A stretch of DNA of 10,196 nt from Pseudomonadota bacterium (GTDB taxonomy: Bacteria; Desulfobacterota; BSN033; WVXP01; G020346125): NCBI GenBank assembly GCA_030608745.1, contig JAUWDQ010000083.1:1-10196 (forward strand), given 5' to 3'. The position numbers and the translations under genes were made by a program. The notes beneath the pieces are model-generated. The model ran no database searches and was not told the origin of the DNA. It saw nothing but the letters and a program-made list of their open reading frames with translations. This document shows positions 1-6,227 of this stretch, in pieces (within the stretch, counting starts at the first letter, position 1; each line of letters opens with the position of its first letter).

Positions 1-62
1 CCCTTTTTCATACATCAATTAAATAGATCTTCCCGAAATCGCCGGGTATCCCTTTTTCCCTC

Positions 63-1049
63 CTAAAGAAGCCCCTTCTCCTTGTAGAATTTCACCGCAC
101 CGGGATGCAAGGGCTGCCCTGCGAAATCCGGGGTTTCTTTGTCGAATCTCCATTTCTTGAAAGCCTTATGTACCTTGTACAGAAAGTCCCAGTTCTCATC
201 GATTGCCTTGACCATTTTGTAAACCACATCCTCTGGAACTTCCTTTTGTACTTGGAGACAGCCCGGAACCCCGTGCGATGAGATATCTTTCTCCACTCCA
301 GGATAGGTTCCACCTTTGATAACTGTAGGGGACATGAAGGGCAACTTCTTAAAAAGCCTCCGTTTTTCGTCCTTGGTGAGCTCCACTAACCTGATTTTCG
401 TAGTCGTTGCCATATTAAGTACCGTTGCGTTAGGTACCCCAACATAATTAGCATAGCAATCGATACGACCTTCAGCTATGGCATCACACGCTTGTTGATC
501 CCCTATGTAGTGGATCTTGAAATCTCCCTTCTTAAGACCGGCGATTTCTAATATCCACAGCGCCCTCTGATTGCTCGCTTTCCCCCGGGTTCCAACCGCG
601 ACTTTCTTCCCTTTAAGATCCCTGATGGACCTAATGGGGCTTTTGGCAAGGACAATCCAATGGGCGGGACTCATGTGTTGGAGCATGATACTCCTTACGC
701 CCGAAAGATCATATTTCTTTTTATACGGAATTTTCCCGTCTTTTGCGGCCCAGAACATATCCAGGGTCGTCAGCGCGATATCAAACTCCTTTGACGCCAA
801 CAATTTTGGATTATTCCCCCCGCTTCCACCCCCTCCGAGGGTAACGGTAATTTCGGGAATCTCCCTGTTCCAAATTTCCGCCAGTCCTGTCCCAGTTACG
901 TACCAGGTTCCACCTATAGTGGATGTTCCCAAGGTCAATCTCATTTTAGCTCCAACTGGAGGAGCAGTTGCGAGGTGAACGGTGAACCCAAGGAAAAGGA
1001 CTGAAATGAAAACCAACCTAAACATTCGACTTCCTTTAATCGATAACAT
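63..1049 (-). CDS. TAXI family TRAP transporter solute-binding protein
   Basis: This is a 328-residue periplasmic binding protein of the TAXI family (TRAP-associated extracytoplasmic), which captures a small organic acid or amino acid and passes it to a TRAP permease. Residues about 8-34 form a signal peptide (basic start, hydrophobic core, likely cleavage after VGA). The mature part opens with the family pattern LTLGTSTIGGTWYVTG (38-53), has a glycine-rich loop (GGGGSGG, 72-78), a DLKGKKVAVGTRG segment (144-156) and ends with the typical HPGAVKFYKEKGL. The start at 1049 was chosen because AAGGAGG lies 8-9 bases upstream and the signal peptide follows at once; an in-frame TTG at 1124 would add 25 residues before the signal and is less likely. 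No TRAP permease is visible; it may lie beyond base 1, downstream of this gene. It sits 361 bases after the tandem racemase-like genes on the same strand. The ligand cannot be read from sequence. Confidence 0.9.
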   Translation of the reverse strand: MLSIKGSRMFRLVFISVLFLGFTVHLATAPPVGAKMRLTLGTSTIGGTWYVTGTGLAEIWNREIPEITVTLGGGGSGGNNPKLLASKEFDIALTTLDMFWAAKDGKIPYKKKYDLSGVRSIMLQHMSPAHWIVLAKSPIRSIRDLKGKKVAVGTRGKASNQRALWILEIAGLKKGDFKIHYIGDQQACDAIAEGRIDCYANYVGVPNATVLNMATTTKIRLVELTKDEKRRLFKKLPFMSPTVIKGGTYPGVEKDISSHGVPGCLQVQKEVPEDVVYKMVKAIDENWDFLYKVHKAFKKWRFDKETPDFAGQPLHPGAVKFYKEKGLL

Positions 1050-1053
1050 TTCT

Positions 1054-1248
1054 TCATCCTCCTTTTCTGTAATAAGTACTCTGCCCTTCATAATTGATCT
1101 CGTTGTCGCATATCGCCCCGGCAATTATTTCCTTTCCATCACCACCTCCTTTCAGTTGAGGTATTAGGCTTCTGTTCTTTGGGAAAATTGGATTCTTGGA
1201 TCCAGGAACGAAGACTTCATTAAGTGCTCGTCGAATTTCGAGGACCAT
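1054..1248 (-). CDS. possible small hypothetical protein upstream of the TAXI gene
   Basis: An unrecognised 64-residue frame opens with ATG at 1248 and ends in TGA 4 bases before the TAXI start codon, so the TAXI ribosome binding site lies inside its last codons. The arrangement is operon-like and the codons look ordinary, but the upstream AAAAGA is a weak ribosome binding site and no family was recognised. The product would be soluble, with a charged N-terminal helix (LEIRRALNEVF) and one cysteine near the C-terminal third. It could equally be chance open frame in an intergenic leader. Confidence 0.22.
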   Translation of the reverse strand: MVLEIRRALNEVFVPGSKNPIFPKNRSLIPQLKGGGDGKEIIAGAICDNEINYEGQSTYYRKGG

Positions 1249-1271
1249 GTCTTTTAACACAAAGAATCTGA

Positions 1272-1299
1272 GGTGTCAAGGAAAAACTTTCCCCACACC
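1272..1299. repeat. imperfect hairpin between racemase-like copy 1 and the TAXI gene
   Basis: Two nested 5-bp arms pair: GGTGT (1272-1276) with ACACC (1295-1299), and GGAAA (1280-1284) with TTTCC (1288-1292), with a small internal loop. It lies about 110 bases beyond the stop of the upstream racemase-like gene. No T-run follows closely on the minus strand, so it is not a standard intrinsic terminator. It could be a leader or mRNA-stability structure, or chance. Confidence 0.3.
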
Positions 1300-1410
1300 A
1301 ATATTAGGCCATTAATGACCAGCAGAGGGGAGCACACCCCGAGATGAAGCGTGTGAAACCTCTCTCTTTAACAACCGCTTTTGCTAATATCCTTAACTCT
1401 CGGTCCCGGC

Positions 1411-2145
1411 TTACACGAAGCCGACGTAGCGCCTCTTGACGACAGCACTGTATACCAGTTTGGTGAGGTCAACGATGTCGAACCACGGTAGACCGGTCGC
1501 TTCCTGCACTCCGGCCGCATAAGGGGCGAAGTTGATCCCCTCACAAACAATGGCCCCTATTTCCGGGTTCTTCTGGACGAGCGTCCTCACCATGTCAATA
1601 ACGGCCTTCTCGACTTTCTCTGGGTCGAGCTCCATAGCGGCACGGGGATCTTCATATGTCTTATAAAAGTCGGGGGCTTGCTCCGCGCCCATGATAACGA
1701 TTGGCTCATCCCTGATCCCCGCAAGCTTCAGGTGGCGATCGGTCAAGCGGCGGGAGTCCATGACGAGAATACCCACCTTCTTGCCTTTCGGCAACATCCG
1801 CGACACCATGGGCACTTGTAGGAGATTGGACGTAAATACGGGTACCTTCACGGCTTCGCTCAGCGCCTCTTGAAAGGCGATCAGGTAGCCGCAACTGGTA
1901 GTGATGGCGCGCACCCCGGCGGCCTCAAGCTCTTTGGCGGCCTCTATGAAGTCTGGCAACACCGATTCATCGCTTTCCATGACAACGCGCTGCCCAGTGG
2001 CCCCCGGTACCATGCGGATGCGTACGGGGAAATCGAAGGTCGAGGCATTACCGATATCCCCCGGAATTCTCGGAAACTTGGTGTCGAGTACCAAAATACC
2101 AATGGCCTCGCCATAGATGGATCGTCCTCCACGATAGATTGGCAT
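1411..2145 (-). CDS. aspartate/glutamate racemase family protein (copy 1)
   Basis: This 244-residue protein belongs to the Asp/Glu/hydantoin racemase superfamily, which uses two cysteines as a cofactor-free acid/base pair to invert the alpha-carbon of amino acids or to act on related acids. Two candidate catalytic cysteines are visible in the expected places: C85 in ITTSCGYL and C201 in AIVCEGINFAPYA. A glycine-rich KKVGIL segment (122-127) begins the second half. The start at 2145 was chosen because GAGGAG precedes it at good spacing and because the neighbouring paralogue begins with the same MPIYRGGRSIYGEAIG; in-frame starts at 2166 and 2163 would add seven or six residues and contain the ribosome binding site. 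It is the downstream member of a tandem pair (194 bases after copy 2). The substrate is unknown; TTSCG and VCEG differ from the usual glutamate racemase motifs, so 'racemase' is a family label, not a proven activity. Confidence 0.88.
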   Translation of the reverse strand: MPIYRGGRSIYGEAIGILVLDTKFPRIPGDIGNASTFDFPVRIRMVPGATGQRVVMESDESVLPDFIEAAKELEAAGVRAITTSCGYLIAFQEALSEAVKVPVFTSNLLQVPMVSRMLPKGKKVGILVMDSRRLTDRHLKLAGIRDEPIVIMGAEQAPDFYKTYEDPRAAMELDPEKVEKAVIDMVRTLVQKNPEIGAIVCEGINFAPYAAGVQEATGLPWFDIVDLTKLVYSAVVKRRYVGFV

Positions 2146-2257
2146 ACTCTCTCCTCTTTTCATCACAGTCCTTTGTAAGGATTATGAATCGGTAGAGATA
2201 AGTAAAACTGGCAAACCGAAACGGGCACCCTAAAGCGACGATTTCGAAGATCGAGAA

Positions 2258-2292
2258 CCCTTGGAGGGGTAACCCCCAGCTAGTCCCAAGGG
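2258..2292. repeat. nested inverted repeat between the tandem racemase-like genes
   Basis: CCCTTGG (2258-2264) is complementary to CCAAGGG (2286-2292), and inside it GGGG (2266-2269) can pair with CCCC (2273-2276) across a TAA loop. It sits in the 194-base spacer after copy 2 and before copy 1. No T-run follows on either strand, so a classical terminator is unlikely; an mRNA processing or attenuation structure that sets different levels of the two copies is possible. Confidence 0.35.
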
Positions 2293-2339
2293 CTTCCGTG
2301 CCAAGTTTCTCCGCCAGGCTAACTACTAAGGAAGGCAGC

Positions 2340-3068
2340 CTACACGAAGCCGACATAGCGCCTCTTGACTACCGCGCTGTATACCAGCTTGGTAAGGTCA
2401 ATGATGTCAAACCACGGTAATCCGGTGGCCTCCTGTACTCCCGCCGCGTAGGGGGCGTAATTGATGGCCTCGCAAACGATGGCTCCTACATCCGGGTTCT
2501 TCCGGACCAGCTCCTTCACCATACCAATGACCGCTTTCTCGACTTTCTCGGGGTCGATCTCCAAAGCTCCACGGGGATAGGTATTGTAGAAGTCGGGGAC
2601 TTCCTCCGACCCCATGATAACGATTGGCTCGTTGGTGATCCCCGCGGCCTTCAGGCAGTCCTCGGTCAGGCGGTGGGAATCAATGGTTAGAATACCCACC
2701 TTCTTGCCTTTGGGCAGCATTCGCGACACCATGGGCACTTGCAAAAGGCTGGATGTAAACACGGGTACGCTCACAGCATTGATAAGGGCCTCTTGAAAGG
2801 TGGTCAAATAGCCACAACTGGTGGTGATGGCACGCACCCCATCAGCCTCCAACTCCTTGGCGGCTTCAACGAATTTGGGCATCACTGATTCATCGCCTTC
2901 CAGGACAATGCGCTGAGGAGTGGCCCCCGGTATCATGCGGATGCGCACGGGGAAATCGAAGGTTGAAGCATTACCCATGTCTCCCGGAATCCTGGGGAAC
3001 TTCGTTTCAAGTAACAGGATACCAATTGCCTCACCATAGATGGATCGTCCTCCACGATAGATTGGCAT
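2340..3068 (-). CDS. aspartate/glutamate racemase family protein (copy 2)
   Basis: This 242-residue paralogue of the gene downstream is about 80% identical to it by hand alignment, with a two-residue deletion near residue 165 (YNTYPRGALE against YKTYEDPRAAME). The two candidate catalytic cysteines are retained (C85 in TTSCGYL, C199 in AIVCEAINYAPYA). The first 18 and last 35 or so residues are almost identical between copies; most changes cluster at residues 85-100 and 128-170, including S/I, E/N, K/S and H/C swaps, which could alter substrate choice. The start is well supported by GGAGGAG 7 bases upstream of ATG. It is the first gene of its minus-strand group, facing the gene-free region, so the group's promoter should lie just upstream, around 3090-3250, although no convincing -35/-10 pair was found. 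As for copy 1, the reaction is not established. Confidence 0.88.
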   Translation of the reverse strand: MPIYRGGRSIYGEAIGILLLETKFPRIPGDMGNASTFDFPVRIRMIPGATPQRIVLEGDESVMPKFVEAAKELEADGVRAITTSCGYLTTFQEALINAVSVPVFTSSLLQVPMVSRMLPKGKKVGILTIDSHRLTEDCLKAAGITNEPIVIMGSEEVPDFYNTYPRGALEIDPEKVEKAVIGMVKELVRKNPDVGAIVCEAINYAPYAAGVQEATGLPWFDIIDLTKLVYSAVVKRRYVGFV

Positions 3069-3815
3069 AATCTCTCCTCCTCTCCCTCATATCAGCCTAT
3101 AAGAATGGCTAACAGCATATATAGACTGGCCGGACGAAAATAAGCCCCCTGGATTGTACTCGAAGGCCTTCTCGTTTTCGAGGTGCTAACAAACATTGTC
3201 AGTCTTTCCCCACGCCCAAAAACATTGCACAGCGTGGTTACAAAATCCACTTTTAGATAGGAAAGATCTAGTATGAAAAGGCTCCTCGTGTCAAGAGAAA
3301 ATGTATCCCCCGAGGTGTCGCTTTGCCATATTCAGTTGTTCCTCCCTTAATGTTTTTGTATTCCCTCGCGTGTGCATTTGATCAGTTCGGGATAGAAGGA
3401 AAGATCCATTCCAGCGTTTCTCCGCCCGGTCAGATAGGGTTAAACTTTCATTACGCCTGCTATCCCTGTCCGAAACATTCTTAAGAAAAGTACTTTCTTG
3501 GTTCTATGGCTTTGATTCTTCCTGGTCTCTACGGTTGACTGGAGCCGTCATCTCCACGTTGCCGGAATCCGGCCTGGGGGCATTCGTGTTTGGGCTAAGT
3601 AGGGGATACCGTAACCGGATCAGGAAGGTGCTGATCAAGAGACTCTACGAAAAGAGCTGGCTGATCCAGACAGTGCAGAATTGGAGACCACCTGCAAATG
3701 CACCATGCAATCCTTTCCTGCTTGACATACAACACTTGTTTTCTATATCTTAAAATCGCTTTGTTCTCTCTTCATAGAGGAATTCCCAACTACAAATGCT
3801 AAGGAGGGGTTATCC
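3069..3815. other. 747-base gene-free divergent region
   Basis: This gap separates the minus-strand racemase/TAXI group from the plus-strand RidA-like gene, so it should hold both promoters. Visible elements: the palindrome GAAGGCCTTC (3162-3171) abutting the hairpin CTCG-TTTT-CGAG (3171-3182); inverted repeat CCACGC (3210-3215)/GCGTGG (3232-3237); GCCGG-AAT-CCGGC (3561-3573); and a sigma70-like promoter near 3722. A plus-strand frame stays open from 3382 to 3753 but has no ATG and no good ribosome binding site. Its middle part, about 3535-3690, has coding-like codon use and could be a gene remnant, but no family was recognised. Confidence 0.5.
3722..3751 (+). promoter_or_regulatory. sigma70-like promoter for the RidA-like gene
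   Basis: A perfect TTGACA -35 box (3722-3727) is followed at 16-18 bases by an AT-rich -10 candidate (TATATC 3744-3749, or TATCTT 3746-3751). Transcription would begin near 3757, giving a leader of about 58 bases before the ATG at 3816. The -35 is strong and the -10 matches 4 of 6 positions. Confidence 0.5.
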
Positions 3816-4970
3816 ATGCGAAAACATGAGTTCATCAATTCGTCCCGAGTCTTTACCAGCGGTGTGGGGTCCTCCCACGCGGTAAAGGCAGGCGACCACC
3901 TCTTTCTCACAGGCATGACGGGCAGAAATGTGAAAGGGGACTGGGCCAGCCGGGGCCATGTAGAAGGCCAAGCGAAACAAGTATTTGAAAACATGGCCTT
4001 TGTCCTGGAGGAGGCTGGAGCTTCCTGGCGGGATGTGGTAAAGATCCTGGTCTACCTTTCCCACCACCGCATGTGGGATACCGTCTTCTCAATTCTAACC
4101 TCTCACCTGGGAGACGCCTGCCCTCCTCTTAGCGCGGTAGTGGTGGAGTTTCCTGACCCGAACCTCCTCTTGGAAGTGGATGCCATCGCCTTCCTAGGGC
4201 CCAAGCGGACTCTCAATCCTCGCTCTCTCATGGACGTCACCTCCCTCAACTCGTCTCACGCCGTCGTGGCTGAGGGTCTTGTCCACATGCGAGGGCAGAC
4301 GGCTCTGGACCGGAATGGAGAAATCTCAGGTCCGGGAGATATTCAGATTCAGACAAGGACCGTCTGGGGTAATCTCCAAACCATCTGTCAGGAGGCGGGA
4401 GGCAGCTTGGAGGACTTGGTCAAATTAAATATCTTTATGGCCACCCCCAACTTCCTCAATGAAGTCGTTTCCCACCGAAGGGATACCTACCCGCACATCC
4501 GACCCACCAGTTCTTCGGGGTTTGTGGGCTTTCCCAACTCACAGGTTCTGATCCAGGTAGACGGATGGGCTTGCTTGGGACAGAGGGAACGCATTTATAC
4601 TGACAACGTTTGGAATCCTGAGAAGGCTGGTTCAGCCCAAGCTATTCTTCTCGAGAATGGCCTCATGCCTATCATCGGCATATCTGCTCGGAATTTGGAC
4701 AGCAGCTATCATGGGGTGGGCGACATCCGTGCTCAGTGTGTCCATACGATGGAAATCGTGCGGCATATATTGGAAAAAGCTGGGGCAACTTACGATAACG
4801 TAGTGAAGCTTATCAGCAACGTCTCCCATCCTGCCTTTGCTCCTGTGGCCCGAGAAGTCCGGTCCTCATACTTGAAGGAAAACCGACCTGCTCTTTGCAC
4901 CATCGTCTTCCGCCATCCCTCCACATTAGTTCTGGTGAAGACCGAGGCCTGGGCCTACCTGGGCTCATGA
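3816..4970 (+). CDS. triple-domain RidA (YjgF/YER057c/UK114) family protein
   Basis: This 384-residue protein consists of three consecutive RidA-like domains, at about residues 10-128, 140-256 and 262-383; a normal RidA is about 125-130 residues and forms a trimer. Each unit shows the family's beta-strand start (HLFLTGMTG, LVHMRGQTA, LMPIIGISA), a long helix (ENMAFVLEEAGASWRDVVK; GNLQTICQEAGGSLEDLVK; EIVRHILEKAGATYDNVVK) and the closing strand (LLEVDAIAFLG; LIQVDGWACLG; LVKTEAWAYLG). RidA enzymes hydrolyse reactive 2-imino acids using an arginine in a PAR(S/T) motif (Arg105 in E. coli). Here the aligned positions read PPLS (L105), PTSS (about S232) and PALC (L360), so none of the domains keeps it. 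That resembles the arginine-lacking Rid subfamilies, for which imine deaminase activity is not expected. Start: AGGAGG 9 bases before ATG. It is the only plus-strand gene here and converges on the dehydrogenase operon. Confidence 0.9.
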   Translation: MRKHEFINSSRVFTSGVGSSHAVKAGDHLFLTGMTGRNVKGDWASRGHVEGQAKQVFENMAFVLEEAGASWRDVVKILVYLSHHRMWDTVFSILTSHLGDACPPLSAVVVEFPDPNLLLEVDAIAFLGPKRTLNPRSLMDVTSLNSSHAVVAEGLVHMRGQTALDRNGEISGPGDIQIQTRTVWGNLQTICQEAGGSLEDLVKLNIFMATPNFLNEVVSHRRDTYPHIRPTSSSGFVGFPNSQVLIQVDGWACLGQRERIYTDNVWNPEKAGSAQAILLENGLMPIIGISARNLDSSYHGVGDIRAQCVHTMEIVRHILEKAGATYDNVVKLISNVSHPAFAPVAREVRSSYLKENRPALCTIVFRHPSTLVLVKTEAWAYLGS

Positions 4971-4976
4971 GGAACA

Positions 4977-5000
4977 AAAGGGAGTACAGTGGTACCCTTT
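4977..5000 (+). terminator. hairpin just after the RidA-like gene
   Basis: Seven bases after the stop codon, AAAGGG-A-GTAC (4977-4987) folds back on GTACCCTTT (4992-5000) around the tetraloop AGTG, with one bulged A. The location fits transcription termination or 3'-end protection. The downstream sequence is G-rich and has no proper T-run, so efficiency as an intrinsic terminator is doubtful. Confidence 0.4.
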
Positions 5001-5170
5001 CGGGGGACTTTACATAGCTCTCAATCTCATCTGAAAGGTATGGAGGTCGCGATAAAGGGGCGAGGTTCCGCAGATACCGGAGTTGGTGCCAAGAACCATT
5101 GAAGGTAACGAATAGTCAGAAAATCTATATGCCGTTACCATCCAGAGATCAAATGCAGAAATCTTTATCG

Positions 5171-5205
5171 AAAAAAATCTAATAGCCTGAAAAGCTCTTT
5201 CTATT
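5171..5205 (-). terminator. weak intrinsic-terminator candidate for the dehydrogenase operon
   Basis: Read on the minus strand, AATAG and CTATT form a 5-bp stem around a 15-base loop, then AGA and a run of seven T (5177-5171). It starts 5 bases after the dehydrogenase stop codon, the expected place for the end of the long minus-strand operon. The stem is short and AT-rich, so the call rests mainly on position and the T-run. Confidence 0.35.
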
Positions 5206-5209
5206 GATC

Positions 5210-6172
5210 TTATTCCCCCTTGTTGACCACATACGTCGGATTGCCCTGAAGATAGTTAATAATATTATCTACAGCCATCTGGGCCCCATTTTCTATTGTT
5301 TCCGAAGTCATCCCCGCATTATGAGGAGTGAGAACGACGTTATCGAGCCTAAGCAAAGGATTACCTGGAGGAATCGGCTCCTCATCAAAAACATCCAGGC
5401 CTGCTCCTGCGATTTTACCCTCAGCAAGGGCATCAACCAATGCTTCTTGATTGATGATAGGACCTCTTGCTGTATTGATAATGATTCCAGTAGGTTTCAT
5501 CAAAGATAATTCCTTCTTTCCGATAAGGTTCTGACTCTGAGGAGTGAGCCGTACGTGGATGGACAGTATGTCTGCCTTCAGTAAGATATCTTCCAAGGAC
5601 ATGAGCTCAACACCATGTTTTTGCGCTCTCTCTGCGGAAGGGTTAAATGTCCAAGCGATTGCCTTCATACCTATTCCCTTACCAATCCTCGCAAGCTGCC
5701 CCCCGATCGCTCCCAAACCAACCAATCCAAGTGTCTTTCCATGAAGCTGGGTCATAAGCCCTCGAGGCCATTTGTCTTTCCTTACTTCTCGATCAATGAC
5801 GCAAATACGACGGGCCACTGATAACATCAGGGCCAAGGCATGTTCGGCAACGGCAGCCGCTGCAAACCCAGGAGTATTCGTTACCACAACATCATGCTTA
5901 GAGGCTGCTGCTAAATCAACGTTATCGGTTCCTGTTCCCAAGACAGAGAGAAGTTTTAAGGACGGACAACCGGCAAATACTTCTTCGGTAAATTTCGAAT
6001 AAGCTCTAACATTGATCGCCACCTTAGCTTCCGTCATTCTCTCAATAAGCTCCCCTTGAGAGGAAGCTTTGGTATTAAATAGTGCAACCTCCCCATGATC
6101 CTGCAACTTCTCGAGGGCCTTGGTGCCTTTCATCTGAGGGGGAGCATCATCAGGAATCACTATTTTCGGCAT
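5210..6172 (-). CDS. D-isomer specific 2-hydroxyacid dehydrogenase (phosphoglycerate dehydrogenase-like)
   Basis: This 320-residue NAD(P)-dependent enzyme interconverts a 2-keto acid and its D-2-hydroxy acid in the cytoplasm. It has the normal single-unit length: an N-terminal substrate domain (about 1-100), the Rossmann domain with GLGAIG (152-157), and the catalytic triad R236 (NTARGP), E265 (DVFDEEP) and H284 (LTPHNAG). After the second Rossmann strand the usual acidic residue that holds the NAD ribose is absent (AIAWTFNPSAERA, about 171-183), which hints at NADP(H) or relaxed cofactor use; similar 'AW..N.(T/S).ERA' loops occur in several subfamily members. No ACT/serine-feedback domain follows, so it is not a full-length SerA. 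Start: AAGGAGG 8 bases before ATG. It is the last gene of the operon, 55 bases after the flavoenzyme, which suggests it reduces or oxidises the pathway's keto-acid intermediate. The exact substrate is unknown. Confidence 0.9.
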   Translation of the reverse strand: MPKIVIPDDAPPQMKGTKALEKLQDHGEVALFNTKASSQGELIERMTEAKVAINVRAYSKFTEEVFAGCPSLKLLSVLGTGTDNVDLAAASKHDVVVTNTPGFAAAAVAEHALALMLSVARRICVIDREVRKDKWPRGLMTQLHGKTLGLVGLGAIGGQLARIGKGIGMKAIAWTFNPSAERAQKHGVELMSLEDILLKADILSIHVRLTPQSQNLIGKKELSLMKPTGIIINTARGPIINQEALVDALAEGKIAGAGLDVFDEEPIPPGNPLLRLDNVVLTPHNAGMTSETIENGAQMAVDNIINYLQGNPTYVVNKGE

Positions 6173-6227
6173 GCTTTTTCCTCCTTTCGTAAAGGTTTTG
6201 TTTAGATTTTCGTCTCTAAGATGAGAT

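Noticed and set aside
571..978. Plus-strand open frame of 135 codons
   Set aside because: It lies fully antisense to the TAXI binding protein, has no ribosome binding site and resembles no family; it is a shadow of the real gene.
1050..1124. Longer TAXI protein starting at TTG 1124
   Set aside because: It would place 25 charged residues before the signal peptide, while ATG 1049 has a near-perfect ribosome binding site.
1870..2178. Open frames antisense to racemase-like copy 1
   Set aside because: The minus-strand gene has family motifs and a paralogue next door; the plus-strand frames have neither.
1411..3068. The long direct repeat as a mobile element or composite transposon
   Set aside because: The repeat matches the coding sequences of two paralogues; no transposase, terminal inverted repeats or target duplication are visible.
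3069..3815. Riboswitch, small RNA or CRISPR array in the gene-free region
   Set aside because: Only short isolated palindromes are present; there are no regularly spaced repeats and no recognised riboswitch core.
5210..6172. Calling the dehydrogenase SerA
   Set aside because: It has no C-terminal regulatory domain and the context is not serine synthesis; the catalytic motifs are shared by the whole D-2-hydroxyacid dehydrogenase family.
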